DNA from: Clostridiales bacterium
Lineage (GTDB): Bacteria > Bacillota > Clostridia > Lachnospirales > Lachnospiraceae
Length of the DNA: 37,282 nt
Direction of reading: 5' to 3'
Assembly (NCBI GenBank): GCA_029227635.1
Contig: JAQYAH010000049.1
Coordinates: 1-37,282, forward strand
Shown here piece after piece: positions 25,202 through 32,947 of this stretch. The position numbers were made by a program, and so were the translations under genes. The notes beneath the pieces are model-generated. The model searched no databases. It saw only the letters and a program-made list of their open reading frames with translations, and was not told the DNA's origin. Numbering within the stretch: the stretch's first letter is position 1; each line of letters opens with the position of its first letter.

Positions 25202-25554
25202 TCCGCAATCGTATCCAACTGCGACTCCTCATCGCTTACTACTTCCACAACTATTCTGTTGGGCATACATACTATGCTCTCCCCGTTGCCGGAAATTGCT
25301 TTATGATGAACACAGATCAGATCCCTGCAATTTGCCTCTTTCATAAAAGCCTCACCATTCCTGATCTGAAGAACATTGGTTCCATTAATGTCGATCACAG
25401 CATCCCGGTCAAGAAGATACCTGCCGAATTCTTCCCCATTAACAGATACCACTACTTCATTACCCCCGGAGGAAGTTATAACCATATTGATTGCAAAAAG
25501 TATTCCTCCGCACATTAACAGTACCAAAATCAACAAAAAGTCATTCCTGCGCAT
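25198..25554 (-). CDS. NusG domain II-containing membrane-anchored protein
   Basis: A 118-aa protein with an N-terminal membrane anchor (LLILVLLMCGGILFAINMVI, about 7-27) and an extracytoplasmic beta domain of the NusG-II family. Its hallmark C-terminal block is CRDLICVHHKAISGNGESIVCMPNRIVVEV. This is not a transcription factor; no KOW/NGN pairing is present. It heads the transcript that continues through Gx, ruvAB and beyond, and is divergent from apbE. Association with redox and flavinylation loci is recurrent, but its role is unknown. Confidence 0.85.
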   Translation of the reverse strand: MRRNDFLLILVLLMCGGILFAINMVITSSGGNEVVVSVNGEEFGRYLLDRDAVIDINGTNVLQIRNGEAFMKEANCRDLICVHHKAISGNGESIVCMPNRIVVEVVSDEESQLDTIAE

Positions 25555-25582
25555 TGATCTGATCCAACCTCACATTTGGTTA

Positions 25583-25611
25583 ATAATAACATAATAGCCT
25601 TCATATATCAA
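25583..25611 (-). promoter_or_regulatory. Promoter of the nusGII-to-deoB chain
   Basis: -35 TTGATA (25606-25611), a 17-bp spacer and -10 TATTAT (25583-25588), giving a 5' UTR of about 20 nt. As no strong terminator is apparent until the leuA T-box, it may serve eleven genes. Confidence 0.65.
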
Positions 25612-25671
25612 GAAAAGCAATCATATGTTCGATTTTTGCAAATAATTCATAAATATTATCTTCACATCCTG

Positions 25672-25680
25672 TGCTATAAT
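25672..25680 (+). promoter_or_regulatory. Extended -10 promoter of apbE
   Basis: TGC followed by a perfect TATAAT (25675-25680), 28 bp before the ATG. The -35 region (AATATT) is poor, so the TGN extension probably compensates. AAAGGA at about 25695 is the ribosome binding site. Confidence 0.6.
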
Positions 25681-25707
25681 GAGGTATCAAATTAAAGGAC
25701 GAGCAAC

Positions 25708-26733
25708 ATGAAAAATACAAATCGAATCATCTGCATTCTATTATGCACCATAATAATATTTCAGCTTACAGGGTGTTACTCAGCAAATAAATCTACCCAT
25801 TATTCATTTTCCGGATTCTATTTTAATACTGTCATAAACATTACTCTCTACGATCTTTCAAATGTTCCGGATCCGAAAGCCCTGGAGTCAGAGATCAAAG
25901 AAATCTGTCTTCATTATGAATCACTGTTCAGCCGCACTGTTGAAGGAAGCGACGTTGACCGGATAAACAAATCAAAAGGAGCGCCGGTGACCGTATCGGA
26001 GGAGACCATAGAGATTCTTGAGAGAGCTCTTTACTACTGTGATATCACCGACGGAGCATTTGATATCACTACTGCCCCCCTTTCTATTCTCTGGAATGTT
26101 GAAGGAGAAGATCCAAAGGTTCCGGATGAAGGCCTGATAAGTGAAGCCCTCTCCCATGTTGACTATCATCTTATAAGTATCTCCGGAAACGCTGTGACCC
26201 TCCAAGATCCGGAGGCCAAAATCGATCTGGGAGCTATCGCCAAGGGGTATATTGCCGACAAAATCAGGGACTTCCTGAAATCTAAAAACATTGACCATGT
26301 TCTTATCAACCTTGGAGGCAACGTCCTTTGTATGGGAGGAAAGTCCAATTCAGAGAAGATCAACGTGGGAATCAGAAGACCTTTTGACGAAACCGGAGAG
26401 GCAATCGTATCAGCTTCCATAACAGATGGTTCCATCGTCACTTCCGGCTCCTACGAGAGATATTTTGAAGAAAATGGGCGGATATATCATCATATTATGG
26501 ATCCTGCAACCGGATATCCAGCAGATAGCGACCTATTATCTGTCACCGTGTTTTCTCCAAGTTCCATGGATGGGGATGCCCTTAGTACTGCCCTTTTTGT
26601 TCTCGGAACAGAAAAAGGCATGGAACTCATAGATTCCATGCCTGATTGCTGTGCTGTTTTTGTAGACAGTAATTATTCTGTTCATTACTCCAAAGGCTGT
26701 TCCAAAATACCTGTTAAGGTAATTGACGAATGA
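25708..26733 (+). CDS. apbE: FAD:protein FMN transferase (ApbE lipoprotein)
   Basis: A 341-aa ApbE with a lipoprotein signal peptide: hydrophobic segment ICILLCTIIIFQ and lipobox LTGC (Cys23). Family blocks are FYFNTVINITLYD, SVDRINKSKG-type SDVDRIN, ITDGAFDITTAPL, KIDLGAIAKGYIADKI, HVLINLGGNVLCMGG, IYHHIMDPATGYPADSDLLSVTV and SMDGDALSTALFVLG with the Mg2+-binding Asp. It uses FAD to attach FMN by a phosphoester bond to Thr in S/T-G-A-T motifs. The likely targets RnfG and RnfD are encoded next to it on the other strand. Its stop overlaps the 3' end of rnfB by 20 bp. Confidence 0.95.
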   Translation: MKNTNRIICILLCTIIIFQLTGCYSANKSTHYSFSGFYFNTVINITLYDLSNVPDPKALESEIKEICLHYESLFSRTVEGSDVDRINKSKGAPVTVSEETIEILERALYYCDITDGAFDITTAPLSILWNVEGEDPKVPDEGLISEALSHVDYHLISISGNAVTLQDPEAKIDLGAIAKGYIADKIRDFLKSKNIDHVLINLGGNVLCMGGKSNSEKINVGIRRPFDETGEAIVSASITDGSIVTSGSYERYFEENGRIYHHIMDPATGYPADSDLLSVTVFSPSSMDGDALSTALFVLGTEKGMELIDSMPDCCAVFVDSNYSVHYSKGCSKIPVKVIDE

Positions 26734-27514
26734 TTCCTCTGGGGCACTTTCTTGCGCATGCGCCGCAATTCTTACACTTGTCATAGTCAATGACTGCCAC
26801 ATTGTTAATAACATGGATCGCATCGAACTTACACTCTTTTTCACAAAGCTTGCAGCCGATACAGCCTGCCTGGCAGACCTGCATAACTGCCTTTCCCTTG
26901 TCTGTGGAACTACAGGCAACACGATACTTGTTCTTGTAGGGAATGAGCTCAATGATTCCCTTAGGACATGCCGCAACACATTTGCCGCAGGCCTGACAGA
27001 GTTCTTTTGATACTACGCTCACACCGTTAATGACCTGAATCGCACCAAACTGACAGGCAGAAACGCAGTCACCGTATCCGAGACATCCGGATTTACACGC
27101 CCAGGGGCCGCCGTTTTGCATAGCAGCAACCATTTTGCAGGAATCAACTCCGGTGTACTCATAGAGTTCTTTAGCTGTTCCATGGCTTCCACTGCATCTG
27201 ACAAAAGCAACTTTTCGCTCTGTTTCAATAGCTTCAACGCCCATGATCTCTGCAATTTTAGCTCCGACCGGATTACCACCCACGGGGCACTGGTTTACAG
27301 GAGCTTCTCCCTTTGCGATTGCTGCTGCAAGGCCTGAACATCCGGGGTATCCGCATCCTCCACAGTTATTTCCGGGGAGTACCGCAAGAATCGCTTCTTC
27401 CTTCTCATCTACTTCCACTGCGAACTTTTTACCGGCAAAACCAAGGAAAAATCCAATAAAGATTCCGGTTCCGCCTACAATTGCAGTGGCAATCAAAATA
27501 CCAGATAAACTCAT
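26714..27514 (-). CDS. rnfB: Rnf complex subunit B (ferredoxin-type Fe-S protein)
   Basis: A 266-aa protein. The N-terminal membrane helix (ILIATAIVGGTGIFIGFFLG) is followed by a 4Fe-4S domain CGGCGYPGC (about 51-59) with a later Cys at 76. Several ferredoxin-type clusters follow: CLGYGDCVSACQF, CQACGKCVAACPKG, CIGCKLCEKECKF and CKNCGACARKCPRG. It probably accepts electrons from reduced ferredoxin and passes them to the rest of Rnf. It is the last gene of the operon, with a good ribosome binding site, 14 nt after rnfA. Confidence 0.96.
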   Translation of the reverse strand: MSLSGILIATAIVGGTGIFIGFFLGFAGKKFAVEVDEKEEAILAVLPGNNCGGCGYPGCSGLAAAIAKGEAPVNQCPVGGNPVGAKIAEIMGVEAIETERKVAFVRCSGSHGTAKELYEYTGVDSCKMVAAMQNGGPWACKSGCLGYGDCVSACQFGAIQVINGVSVVSKELCQACGKCVAACPKGIIELIPYKNKYRVACSSTDKGKAVMQVCQAGCIGCKLCEKECKFDAIHVINNVAVIDYDKCKNCGACARKCPRGIIRQLP

Positions 27515-27528
27515 TTTTCAGATTCCTC

Positions 27529-28107
27529 CTAAATTATTCCTGAAAATCCAATGAACGCAATAGCCATGAGTCCGGCGGTAACAAGAACGATGGGGGTTCC
27601 CTTAAACGCCTCAGGAATATTATTGTTCTCCATCTTTTCACGAATTCCTGCCATGATCACAATTGCAATGGTGAATCCGACTGCAGTGGCAAATCCGTTT
27701 ACAGTACCTTCAAGGATGTTGTAATGATATTTGTCCACATTGTTGAGAGCAACACCGAGAACCGCGCAGTTTGTGGTGATCAGAGGAAGATAAACACCAA
27801 GGGCCTGATAGAGGGAAGGCATTGACTTCTTGAGGAACATCTCTACGAACTGAACCAGTGCCGCAATAACAAGAATGAACACAATAGTTCTCAGATATGT
27901 AAATCCGAGAGGATCAAGGATAAACTTATAGATCACACCGGTCACAAGGGATGACAGCGTGATTACGAATACTACGGCAGCTCCCATGCCGGCAGCCTGA
28001 TCCATCTTCTTGGAAACTCCAAGGAAAGGACAGATTCCAAGGAACTGGCTCAGCGTAACATTGTTTACAATTGCTGAGCCAACAGCGATCATCAATAATG
28101 TTTTCAT
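27529..28107 (-). CDS. rnfA: Rnf complex subunit A
   Basis: A 192-aa integral membrane protein with about six helices: VGSAIVNNVTLSQFLGICPFLG with the Cys that ligates the intramembrane 2Fe-2S cluster shared with RnfE, and TTNCAVLGVAL with a second conserved Cys. It forms part of the ion-pumping core of Na+/H+-translocating ferredoxin:NAD+ oxidoreductase. The start overlaps the rnfE stop at 28107. Confidence 0.96.
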   Translation of the reverse strand: MKTLLMIAVGSAIVNNVTLSQFLGICPFLGVSKKMDQAAGMGAAVVFVITLSSLVTGVIYKFILDPLGFTYLRTIVFILVIAALVQFVEMFLKKSMPSLYQALGVYLPLITTNCAVLGVALNNVDKYHYNILEGTVNGFATAVGFTIAIVIMAGIREKMENNNIPEAFKGTPIVLVTAGLMAIAFIGFSGII

Positions 28108-28802
28108 TATGCCTGTCCTCCTTCCCTTGCTTCCTTAGGGGCATTTGCACAATTCTGTGTGCAGTGACCACATTTCTCAGGGGAACAACCTATCTCAACC
28201 TTATTCTTTCCTTTGTTTACACGCACGGTGTTGATAACCGCTACCAAAATAGCAAGGACAAAGAATGCACCGGGCTGAAGCACAAAAATGGAAATCGGAG
28301 TATATCCCTTAGGCATAACCGCGATTCCAAATACGCTGCCCTTACCGATAAGCTCTCTTACCATGGCAATTGCGGTAAGACCAACGGTAAATCCAAGTCC
28401 CATTCCTATTCCGTCAAAAATCGAAGGCATTACAGGATTCTTTGAAGCGTAAGCCTCTGCTCTTCCAAGGATGATGCAGTTTACTACAATAAGCGGAATG
28501 TATACGCCAAGGGAGCTTGAAAGCGCCGGCAGATAACCATTCATAAGGAATTCAACGATCGTAACCAATGAGGCCACGATAACGATAAATGCAGGCACAC
28601 GGACTGAATCAGGTATGATCTTTCTGAGTGCCGAAATGATCAGGTTTGAAAATACAAGTACAACAGTTGTTGAAAGTCCCATTCCAACACCGTTAATAGC
28701 TGAGGTGGTAACTGCGAGAGTCGGACACATACCCAGCATCATAACAAAAGTGGGGTTTTCTTTGATAAGACCATTTATAAGTCTCTCTCTGGCTGAGCCC
28801 AT
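28107..28802 (-). CDS. rnfE: Rnf complex subunit E with Cys-rich C-terminal tail
   Basis: A 231-aa integral membrane protein homologous to RnfA: FVMMLGMCPTLAVTTSAING and IVVNCIILGRAEAYAS carry the conserved Cys pair of the membrane 2Fe-2S site. The last about 26 residues form a soluble tail with four cysteines (Cys206, Cys211, Cys214, Cys218; pattern CX4CX2CX3C), absent from enterobacterial RsxE. The tail could bind a metal or Fe-S cluster; this is inference. The start overlaps the rnfG stop at 28802. Confidence 0.95.
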   Translation of the reverse strand: MGSARERLINGLIKENPTFVMMLGMCPTLAVTTSAINGVGMGLSTTVVLVFSNLIISALRKIIPDSVRVPAFIVIVASLVTIVEFLMNGYLPALSSSLGVYIPLIVVNCIILGRAEAYASKNPVMPSIFDGIGMGLGFTVGLTAIAMVRELIGKGSVFGIAVMPKGYTPISIFVLQPGAFFVLAILVAVINTVRVNKGKNKVEIGCSPEKCGHCTQNCANAPKEAREGGQA

Positions 28803-29410
28803 TATTTCGCACCTCCTAACTCAGAATTGTAATAGCAAAGAGCCGCGTTGACTCCGGCGGTAATTGCTTTTGATGAAATAGTTGCACCGCTGAGTGCAGA
28901 GACCTCGCTATCCGAAGAGGATGCTCCTTTTACAACAGAAAAAGAAGCCACTTCCTTATCATAATACTGCTCTTTCCAGGTAGGGTCGTCCTTGGCATTC
29001 ATACCAAGTCCCGGAGACTCCGCAATAGAGAGAAAAGATATTCCTTTGATAACTCCTGAATTATCAATACCTACCGCGAACTGAATCTCACCACCATAAC
29101 CTTCACTGTCGGTTACTGTGATGACACATCCCACACTCTCTCCATTCTTAGTACCAACAACAACTTCGTTGATGGTGCAGGCAGAGATTCCGGAATCCTT
29201 AAGCACTGATGAAGCTTCACCCTCATCAAATTCTTCGTAAGCCGTAAACTCATCGGCATCTGCGAGCACCTCCCTGTAGGCTTCTACCTTGGCATTTTCT
29301 TTTGCCTGGGCGATAGGCGCCTTTGTAACTTCATACACCAGACCGAGAAGGAATCCGGAGATCACAGTGATTGCTGTAAGAATCATTGCATTTTTAACAA
29401 TCTTATTCAT
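28802..29410 (-). CDS. rnfG: Rnf complex subunit G (covalent FMN subunit)
   Basis: A 202-aa protein with one N-terminal helix (AMILTAITVISGFLLGLVYEV, about 8-28) and an extracytoplasmic FMN-binding domain. The flavinylation motif SGAT has Thr177, the expected FMN attachment site. Upstream motifs such as GYGGEIQFAVGID and SPGLGMNAK are typical. FMN attachment is expected to be done by the ApbE encoded at 25708-26733. The start overlaps the rnfD stop by one base at 29410. Confidence 0.95.
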   Translation of the reverse strand: MNKIVKNAMILTAITVISGFLLGLVYEVTKAPIAQAKENAKVEAYREVLADADEFTAYEEFDEGEASSVLKDSGISACTINEVVVGTKNGESVGCVITVTDSEGYGGEIQFAVGIDNSGVIKGISFLSIAESPGLGMNAKDDPTWKEQYYDKEVASFSVVKGASSSDSEVSALSGATISSKAITAGVNAALCYYNSELGGAK

Positions 29411-30342
29411 TACGCTTTCTTCCCCCTTCCAAATGCCTTCGGAACTGTAGCCCTCTCAATAATGGGAACAAGAAGGTTGCAGAAAATAATTGCGTAGGAA
29501 ACACCCTCGGCTGAGCTTCCGAACACTCTGAAAAGACCTGTCAGGATACCCAGACAAATACCAAACACAATCTGACCGTTTTTGGTAATAGGTGAGGTTA
29601 CATAGTCTGTGGCCATGAACCATGCACCAAGCATAAGACCTCCGCCGCAAAGCTCTCCGATGATATAGGTGGTGTCGAAGCCGTGTCCGCCAAACAGAGT
29701 GATGAAAACTACAAAAGTAAGAAGGTAGGTACCGGGAATTCTGAGATCGATGATTCCAAATGCTAAGAGAATTATAGCACCGATAAGAATCGCGATAACC
29801 GAAGTCTCGCCGATAGTACCGGCGGTCTTACCGATAAGCATATTCATGACATTAACCTTTTCTCCGGCCTTAAGCATTGCAAGAGGTGTCGCTCCGCTTA
29901 TACCATCGTAGGTGAAGTTCGTCATGGCACTGGTGAAGGAAAGCAAAAGGAAACATCTTCCTCCAAGTGCCGGGTTCATGAAGTTCTGTCCAAGTCCACC
30001 AAAGAGCTGCTTCACAACTACGATAGCAAAGATACCGCCAAGGATTGCCATCCATACAGGAATAGTAACCGGAAGGTTCAGTGCAAGGAGCAAACCTGTA
30101 ACTGCAGCAGAATAATCGCCGATGGTGATCTTTCTCTTAGTGATCTTCTCAAAGACATACTCTGAGATCACGCACGTTGCAACTGTCACTACAACGATCA
30201 AAAGCGCTCTGAGACCAAAATTGTATATTCCAAAAATTGTGGCAGGCATAAGCGCCACAAATACCATCAGCATGATAAACGATGTGGAAGCTTTGTCTCT
30301 GACATGAGGAGAAGCAGAGACTTTATTCAATTTATTATCCAT
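29410..30342 (-). CDS. rnfD: Rnf complex subunit D (covalent FMN subunit)
   Basis: A 310-aa membrane protein of the NqrB/RnfD family with eight to ten helices. The sequence SGAT with Thr152 is the covalent FMN site. Further hallmarks are KQLFGGLGQNFMNPALGGRCFL, the Leu-rich ALNLPVTIPVW, and MATDYVTSPITKNGQIVFG near the C-terminus. Together with RnfG it carries electrons through the extracytoplasmic side during Na+ or H+ translocation. It is translated 12 nt after rnfC. Confidence 0.96.
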   Translation of the reverse strand: MDNKLNKVSASPHVRDKASTSFIMLMVFVALMPATIFGIYNFGLRALLIVVVTVATCVISEYVFEKITKRKITIGDYSAAVTGLLLALNLPVTIPVWMAILGGIFAIVVVKQLFGGLGQNFMNPALGGRCFLLLSFTSAMTNFTYDGISGATPLAMLKAGEKVNVMNMLIGKTAGTIGETSVIAILIGAIILLAFGIIDLRIPGTYLLTFVVFITLFGGHGFDTTYIIGELCGGGLMLGAWFMATDYVTSPITKNGQIVFGICLGILTGLFRVFGSSAEGVSYAIIFCNLLVPIIERATVPKAFGRGKKA

Positions 30343-30354
30343 CTGTTCTCCTTT

Positions 30355-31689
30355 CTATTTCTTAGCTGCCGCTGCCTTCTTCTTGTTGGCAAGGACAGTC
30401 TTTCTCATAGTTGCAATGGACTGCTTGAGGGGACGTTTAGCGGGGCATACATAGCTGCAGCTTCCACACTCTACACATTCCACTCCGTACCACTTGTCAA
30501 AAGTTGCCTCATCATTGCGCTCTGCATAATCAGCAAGTCTTGAGGGAATAAGCCTTGAAGGACATACACTCACACATCTTCCGCAGTTGATGCAGTTGGT
30601 TTCTGTGGAAATGCTGACTACATCTTTTGCAAAAACAACCATATCCGAAGATGTCTTGGTAACCGGCACATCAGTTGAAAGCATAGCAAATCCCATCATC
30701 GGACCACCGGAGATAAATTTCTCAGGTTCACCCTTAAGTCCACCGGCAGCTTCAATGATCTCAGTCTGACTCATTCCTACCGGAACGATAAAATTGCCGG
30801 GTGCATTTACACCATCACCGGAAAGTGTAAATGTACGGCTTGTAACAGGCTCACCCTTAGCTACCGCTTTATATATGGAAATAACTGTTTCTACATTATC
30901 CACTACCGCCCCAACATCTGCAGGCAGCAGACTGGAGTTCAGGGTTCTTCCGGTTATTGCATAGATAAGGGATCGCTCAGCACCCTGGGGATACTTCGTC
31001 TTTAAGGGCACTACTTCCATGCGCTCTTCCTTGTCTGTGTATTCTTTAAGCTTAGCCACACAATCAGGCTTATTATCTTCAATGCCGAAAACACCGATAG
31101 CATTGTCAAAAAGCTTAAGTACGATCCTCATTCCCTCAATGAGCTCTTCAGGATTCTCAAGCATTCTTCTGTAGTCACAGGTAATGTAGGGTTCACATTC
31201 CGCACAGTTTACAATAAAATAGTCGATCTTGTCCGCATCTTTGGGGGCAAGCTTAACATGAGTCGGGAATCCGGCTCCACCCATGCCTACGACGCCGGCC
31301 TTCTGAACCGCTGCCTTGATCTCATCCTTGGTAAGCTCATCTAAGGGCTTAACCTCCGGCTTTTCTATTTCCTGATACTCTTCATCATTCTCAAGAATAA
31401 TAGAATTAACCATTGACCCGGTTGCCGTAAGTCGGGGTTCAATGTTCTTTACAGTTCCTGAGACACTTGCATAAATTGGCGCTGAAACAAATCCAGGAGC
31501 TTCTGCGATAAGCTGACCTTTAAGAACTTTATCTCCTTTGGAAACAACCGGAACAGCAGGGGCTCCGATATGCATGGAAAGAGGATAAACCAGTTCCTTG
31601 CCCGGCTTGAGCTCAACAAGGACTTTGTCCTTTGCAAGCGCCTTTCCATCATTCGGGTGAGTACCACCCTTAAATGTCCTAAGGCTCAT
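30355..31689 (-). CDS. rnfC: Rnf complex subunit C (NADH/FMN and Fe-S subunit)
   Basis: A 444-aa peripheral subunit. The N-terminal barrel-type segment (PLSMHIGAPAVPVVSKGDKVLKGQLIAE) precedes an NqrF/Nuo51-like NADH/FMN domain, with GVVGMGGAGFPTHVKL near 132-147 and NCAECEPYITCD. Two 4Fe-4S motifs are at C366INCGRCVSVCP and C405VECGSCSYVCP, and the protein ends in a Lys/Ala-rich tail. It reduces NAD+ with electrons from RnfB. It is the first gene of rnfCDGEAB, with AGGGAGG upstream of the ATG. The order C-D-G-E-A-B is the usual clostridial one. Confidence 0.97.
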   Translation of the reverse strand: MSLRTFKGGTHPNDGKALAKDKVLVELKPGKELVYPLSMHIGAPAVPVVSKGDKVLKGQLIAEAPGFVSAPIYASVSGTVKNIEPRLTATGSMVNSIILENDEEYQEIEKPEVKPLDELTKDEIKAAVQKAGVVGMGGAGFPTHVKLAPKDADKIDYFIVNCAECEPYITCDYRRMLENPEELIEGMRIVLKLFDNAIGVFGIEDNKPDCVAKLKEYTDKEERMEVVPLKTKYPQGAERSLIYAITGRTLNSSLLPADVGAVVDNVETVISIYKAVAKGEPVTSRTFTLSGDGVNAPGNFIVPVGMSQTEIIEAAGGLKGEPEKFISGGPMMGFAMLSTDVPVTKTSSDMVVFAKDVVSISTETNCINCGRCVSVCPSRLIPSRLADYAERNDEATFDKWYGVECVECGSCSYVCPAKRPLKQSIATMRKTVLANKKKAAAAKK

Positions 31690-31724
31690 TTTTGACCTCC
31701 CTGAAAAAAATCATATTTGTGACT

Positions 31725-31733
31725 ATTATATCA
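31725..31733 (-). promoter_or_regulatory. Extended -10 promoter of the rnf operon
   Basis: Minus-strand TGA plus a perfect TATAAT (31725-31730), about 36 bp upstream of the rnfC ATG. The matching -35 position reads GTATAA (weak). A 10-bp inverted repeat lies just upstream of it. Confidence 0.55.
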
Positions 31734-31756
31734 CCAGCAAATAATAATTATACTTA

Positions 31757-31780
31757 TTTGATAATTTTTTAATTATCAAA
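31757..31780. repeat. Perfect inverted repeat upstream of the rnf promoter
   Basis: TTTGATAATT, TTTT, AATTATCAAA: a perfect 10-bp palindromic pair with 4-bp centre, about 40-65 bp upstream of the predicted rnf start. It may be an operator for a dimeric regulator. Its half-sites and spacing do not fit the Rex consensus (TTGTTAA-4 bp-TTAACAA) or FNR (TTGAT-4 bp-ATCAA). Confidence 0.45.
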
Positions 31781-31815
31781 TTTTATACAATTTTAATATC
31801 TGGTTTTTGAGCGTT

Positions 31816-31849
31816 TAAAAAGGGGTATCGGATAAATCCGATACCCCTT
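31816..31849 (-). terminator. Terminator of the rpiR-to-S1 operon
   Basis: AGGGGUAUCGGAU pairs with AUCCGAUACCCCU around a short loop and is followed by UUUUUAAA on the minus strand (31817-31821 as A's). It lies about 20 nt after the S1 gene stop, upstream of the rnf promoter region. Confidence 0.85.
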
Positions 31850-31867
31850 AATCCACATTCTAAAAAA

Positions 31868-32947
31868 CTACTCTTCTGAAGTCTCTTCCTCAGAGGAATT
31901 CTCAAGTGCTTTCATGCTAAGGCTGATCTTGTGGTCTGCCTCATTGAAATCTACAATTCTTACTTCTACTTCCTGGCCGATCTTAAGAACATCAGCAGGC
32001 TTGTCAACGTGTGCTCTGGAAATCTGTGAAACATGAAGGAGAGCATCAACGCCGGGAGTGAGCTCTACAAATGCTCCAAAATCAGTCATTCTTGCAACAA
32101 CACCCTTTGTGATAGTTCCAACTGCAAATTTCTCAGATGCGTCAGCCCAAGGATTTGACTCAGGGAATTTAAGGCTGAGTGCGATCTTGTCTTCGTTGAT
32201 TTCCTTAACAAGAACCTTAACCTTATCTCCAACTGAGAAAAGCTTCTTGGGATTGTCAACACGACCCCAAGACATCTCAGAGATATGAAGGAGTCCGTCT
32301 ACACCACCAAGGTCGATGAATGCACCAAAGTGAGTAACATTCTTAACTGTTCCCTCAGTAACATCTCCAACCTTAAGCTCTGCAAGAACCTTCTCGCGAA
32401 GTTCCTTCTTCTCGTCCATAACGATCTGCTTACGGTTACCGATGATGCGGTTTCTTCTGGGATTGAATTCTGTGATTATGAATTCGATCTCCTGATCTTT
32501 ATACTTGGAGAGATCTCTCTCGTAGCTGTCTGAAACAAGGCTTGCAGGGATAAATACTCTTGCGCCTTCGATCTCAACACCGAGACCACCATTGAGGATC
32601 TGTGTAACGGGAGCTTTGAGTACTTCGTTGTTCTCAAATGCTTCGCGAATCTTCTCGTTGCCCTTCTCAGCTACAAGTCTCTTGTATGTAAGAAGAACCT
32701 GTCCTTCTCCGTCGTTAACCTTAAGGACCTTAACGTCCATCTTGTCGCCTTCCTTGGCAACTTCTCTTAAATCTACGCTGGGATCGTTTGAGTATTCCTG
32801 CTTGGTAAGAATACCGTCTGACTTATAACCGATGTTGAGAATGATCTCGTTCTCTTTAACATCAATAACTGTGCCTTCGACAACCTCCCCATTTCTAATT
32901 GTCTTGATGGATTCCTCCAACATCTGTTCAAATGTTAATTCCGGCAT
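31868..32947 (-). CDS. rpsA: S1 RNA-binding domain protein (ribosomal protein S1 homolog)
   Basis: A 359-aa protein with four S1 repeats, at about residues 17-85, 100-165, 185-255 and 270-340; the last two are the most canonical (GTVKNVTHFGAFIDLGGVDGLLHISEMSW; GVVARMTDFGAFVELTPGVDALLHVSQIS). It ends with an acidic tail. I place the start at ATG 32947 (MPELTFEQ), which has GGAGG 10 nt upstream and matches the family N-terminus; the frame is open further upstream inside ispH but without homology. It overlaps ispH by 13 nt. In several Clostridia these two are fused as one IspH-S1 protein. As a Gram-positive S1 homolog it may bind mRNA or ribosomes; essentiality is uncertain. Confidence 0.9.
   Translation of the reverse strand: MPELTFEQMLEESIKTIRNGEVVEGTVIDVKENEIILNIGYKSDGILTKQEYSNDPSVDLREVAKEGDKMDVKVLKVNDGEGQVLLTYKRLVAEKGNEKIREAFENNEVLKAPVTQILNGGLGVEIEGARVFIPASLVSDSYERDLSKYKDQEIEFIITEFNPRRNRIIGNRKQIVMDEKKELREKVLAELKVGDVTEGTVKNVTHFGAFIDLGGVDGLLHISEMSWGRVDNPKKLFSVGDKVKVLVKEINEDKIALSLKFPESNPWADASEKFAVGTITKGVVARMTDFGAFVELTPGVDALLHVSQISRAHVDKPADVLKIGQEVEVRIVDFNEADHKISLSMKALENSSEEETSEE

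Noticed and set aside
31757-31780. Rex or FNR binding site at the rnf palindrome
   Set aside because: The half-sites TTGATAA/TTATCAA are 8 bp apart, not 4 as in Rex. The TTGAT/ATCAA halves are 12 bp apart, not 4 as in FNR.
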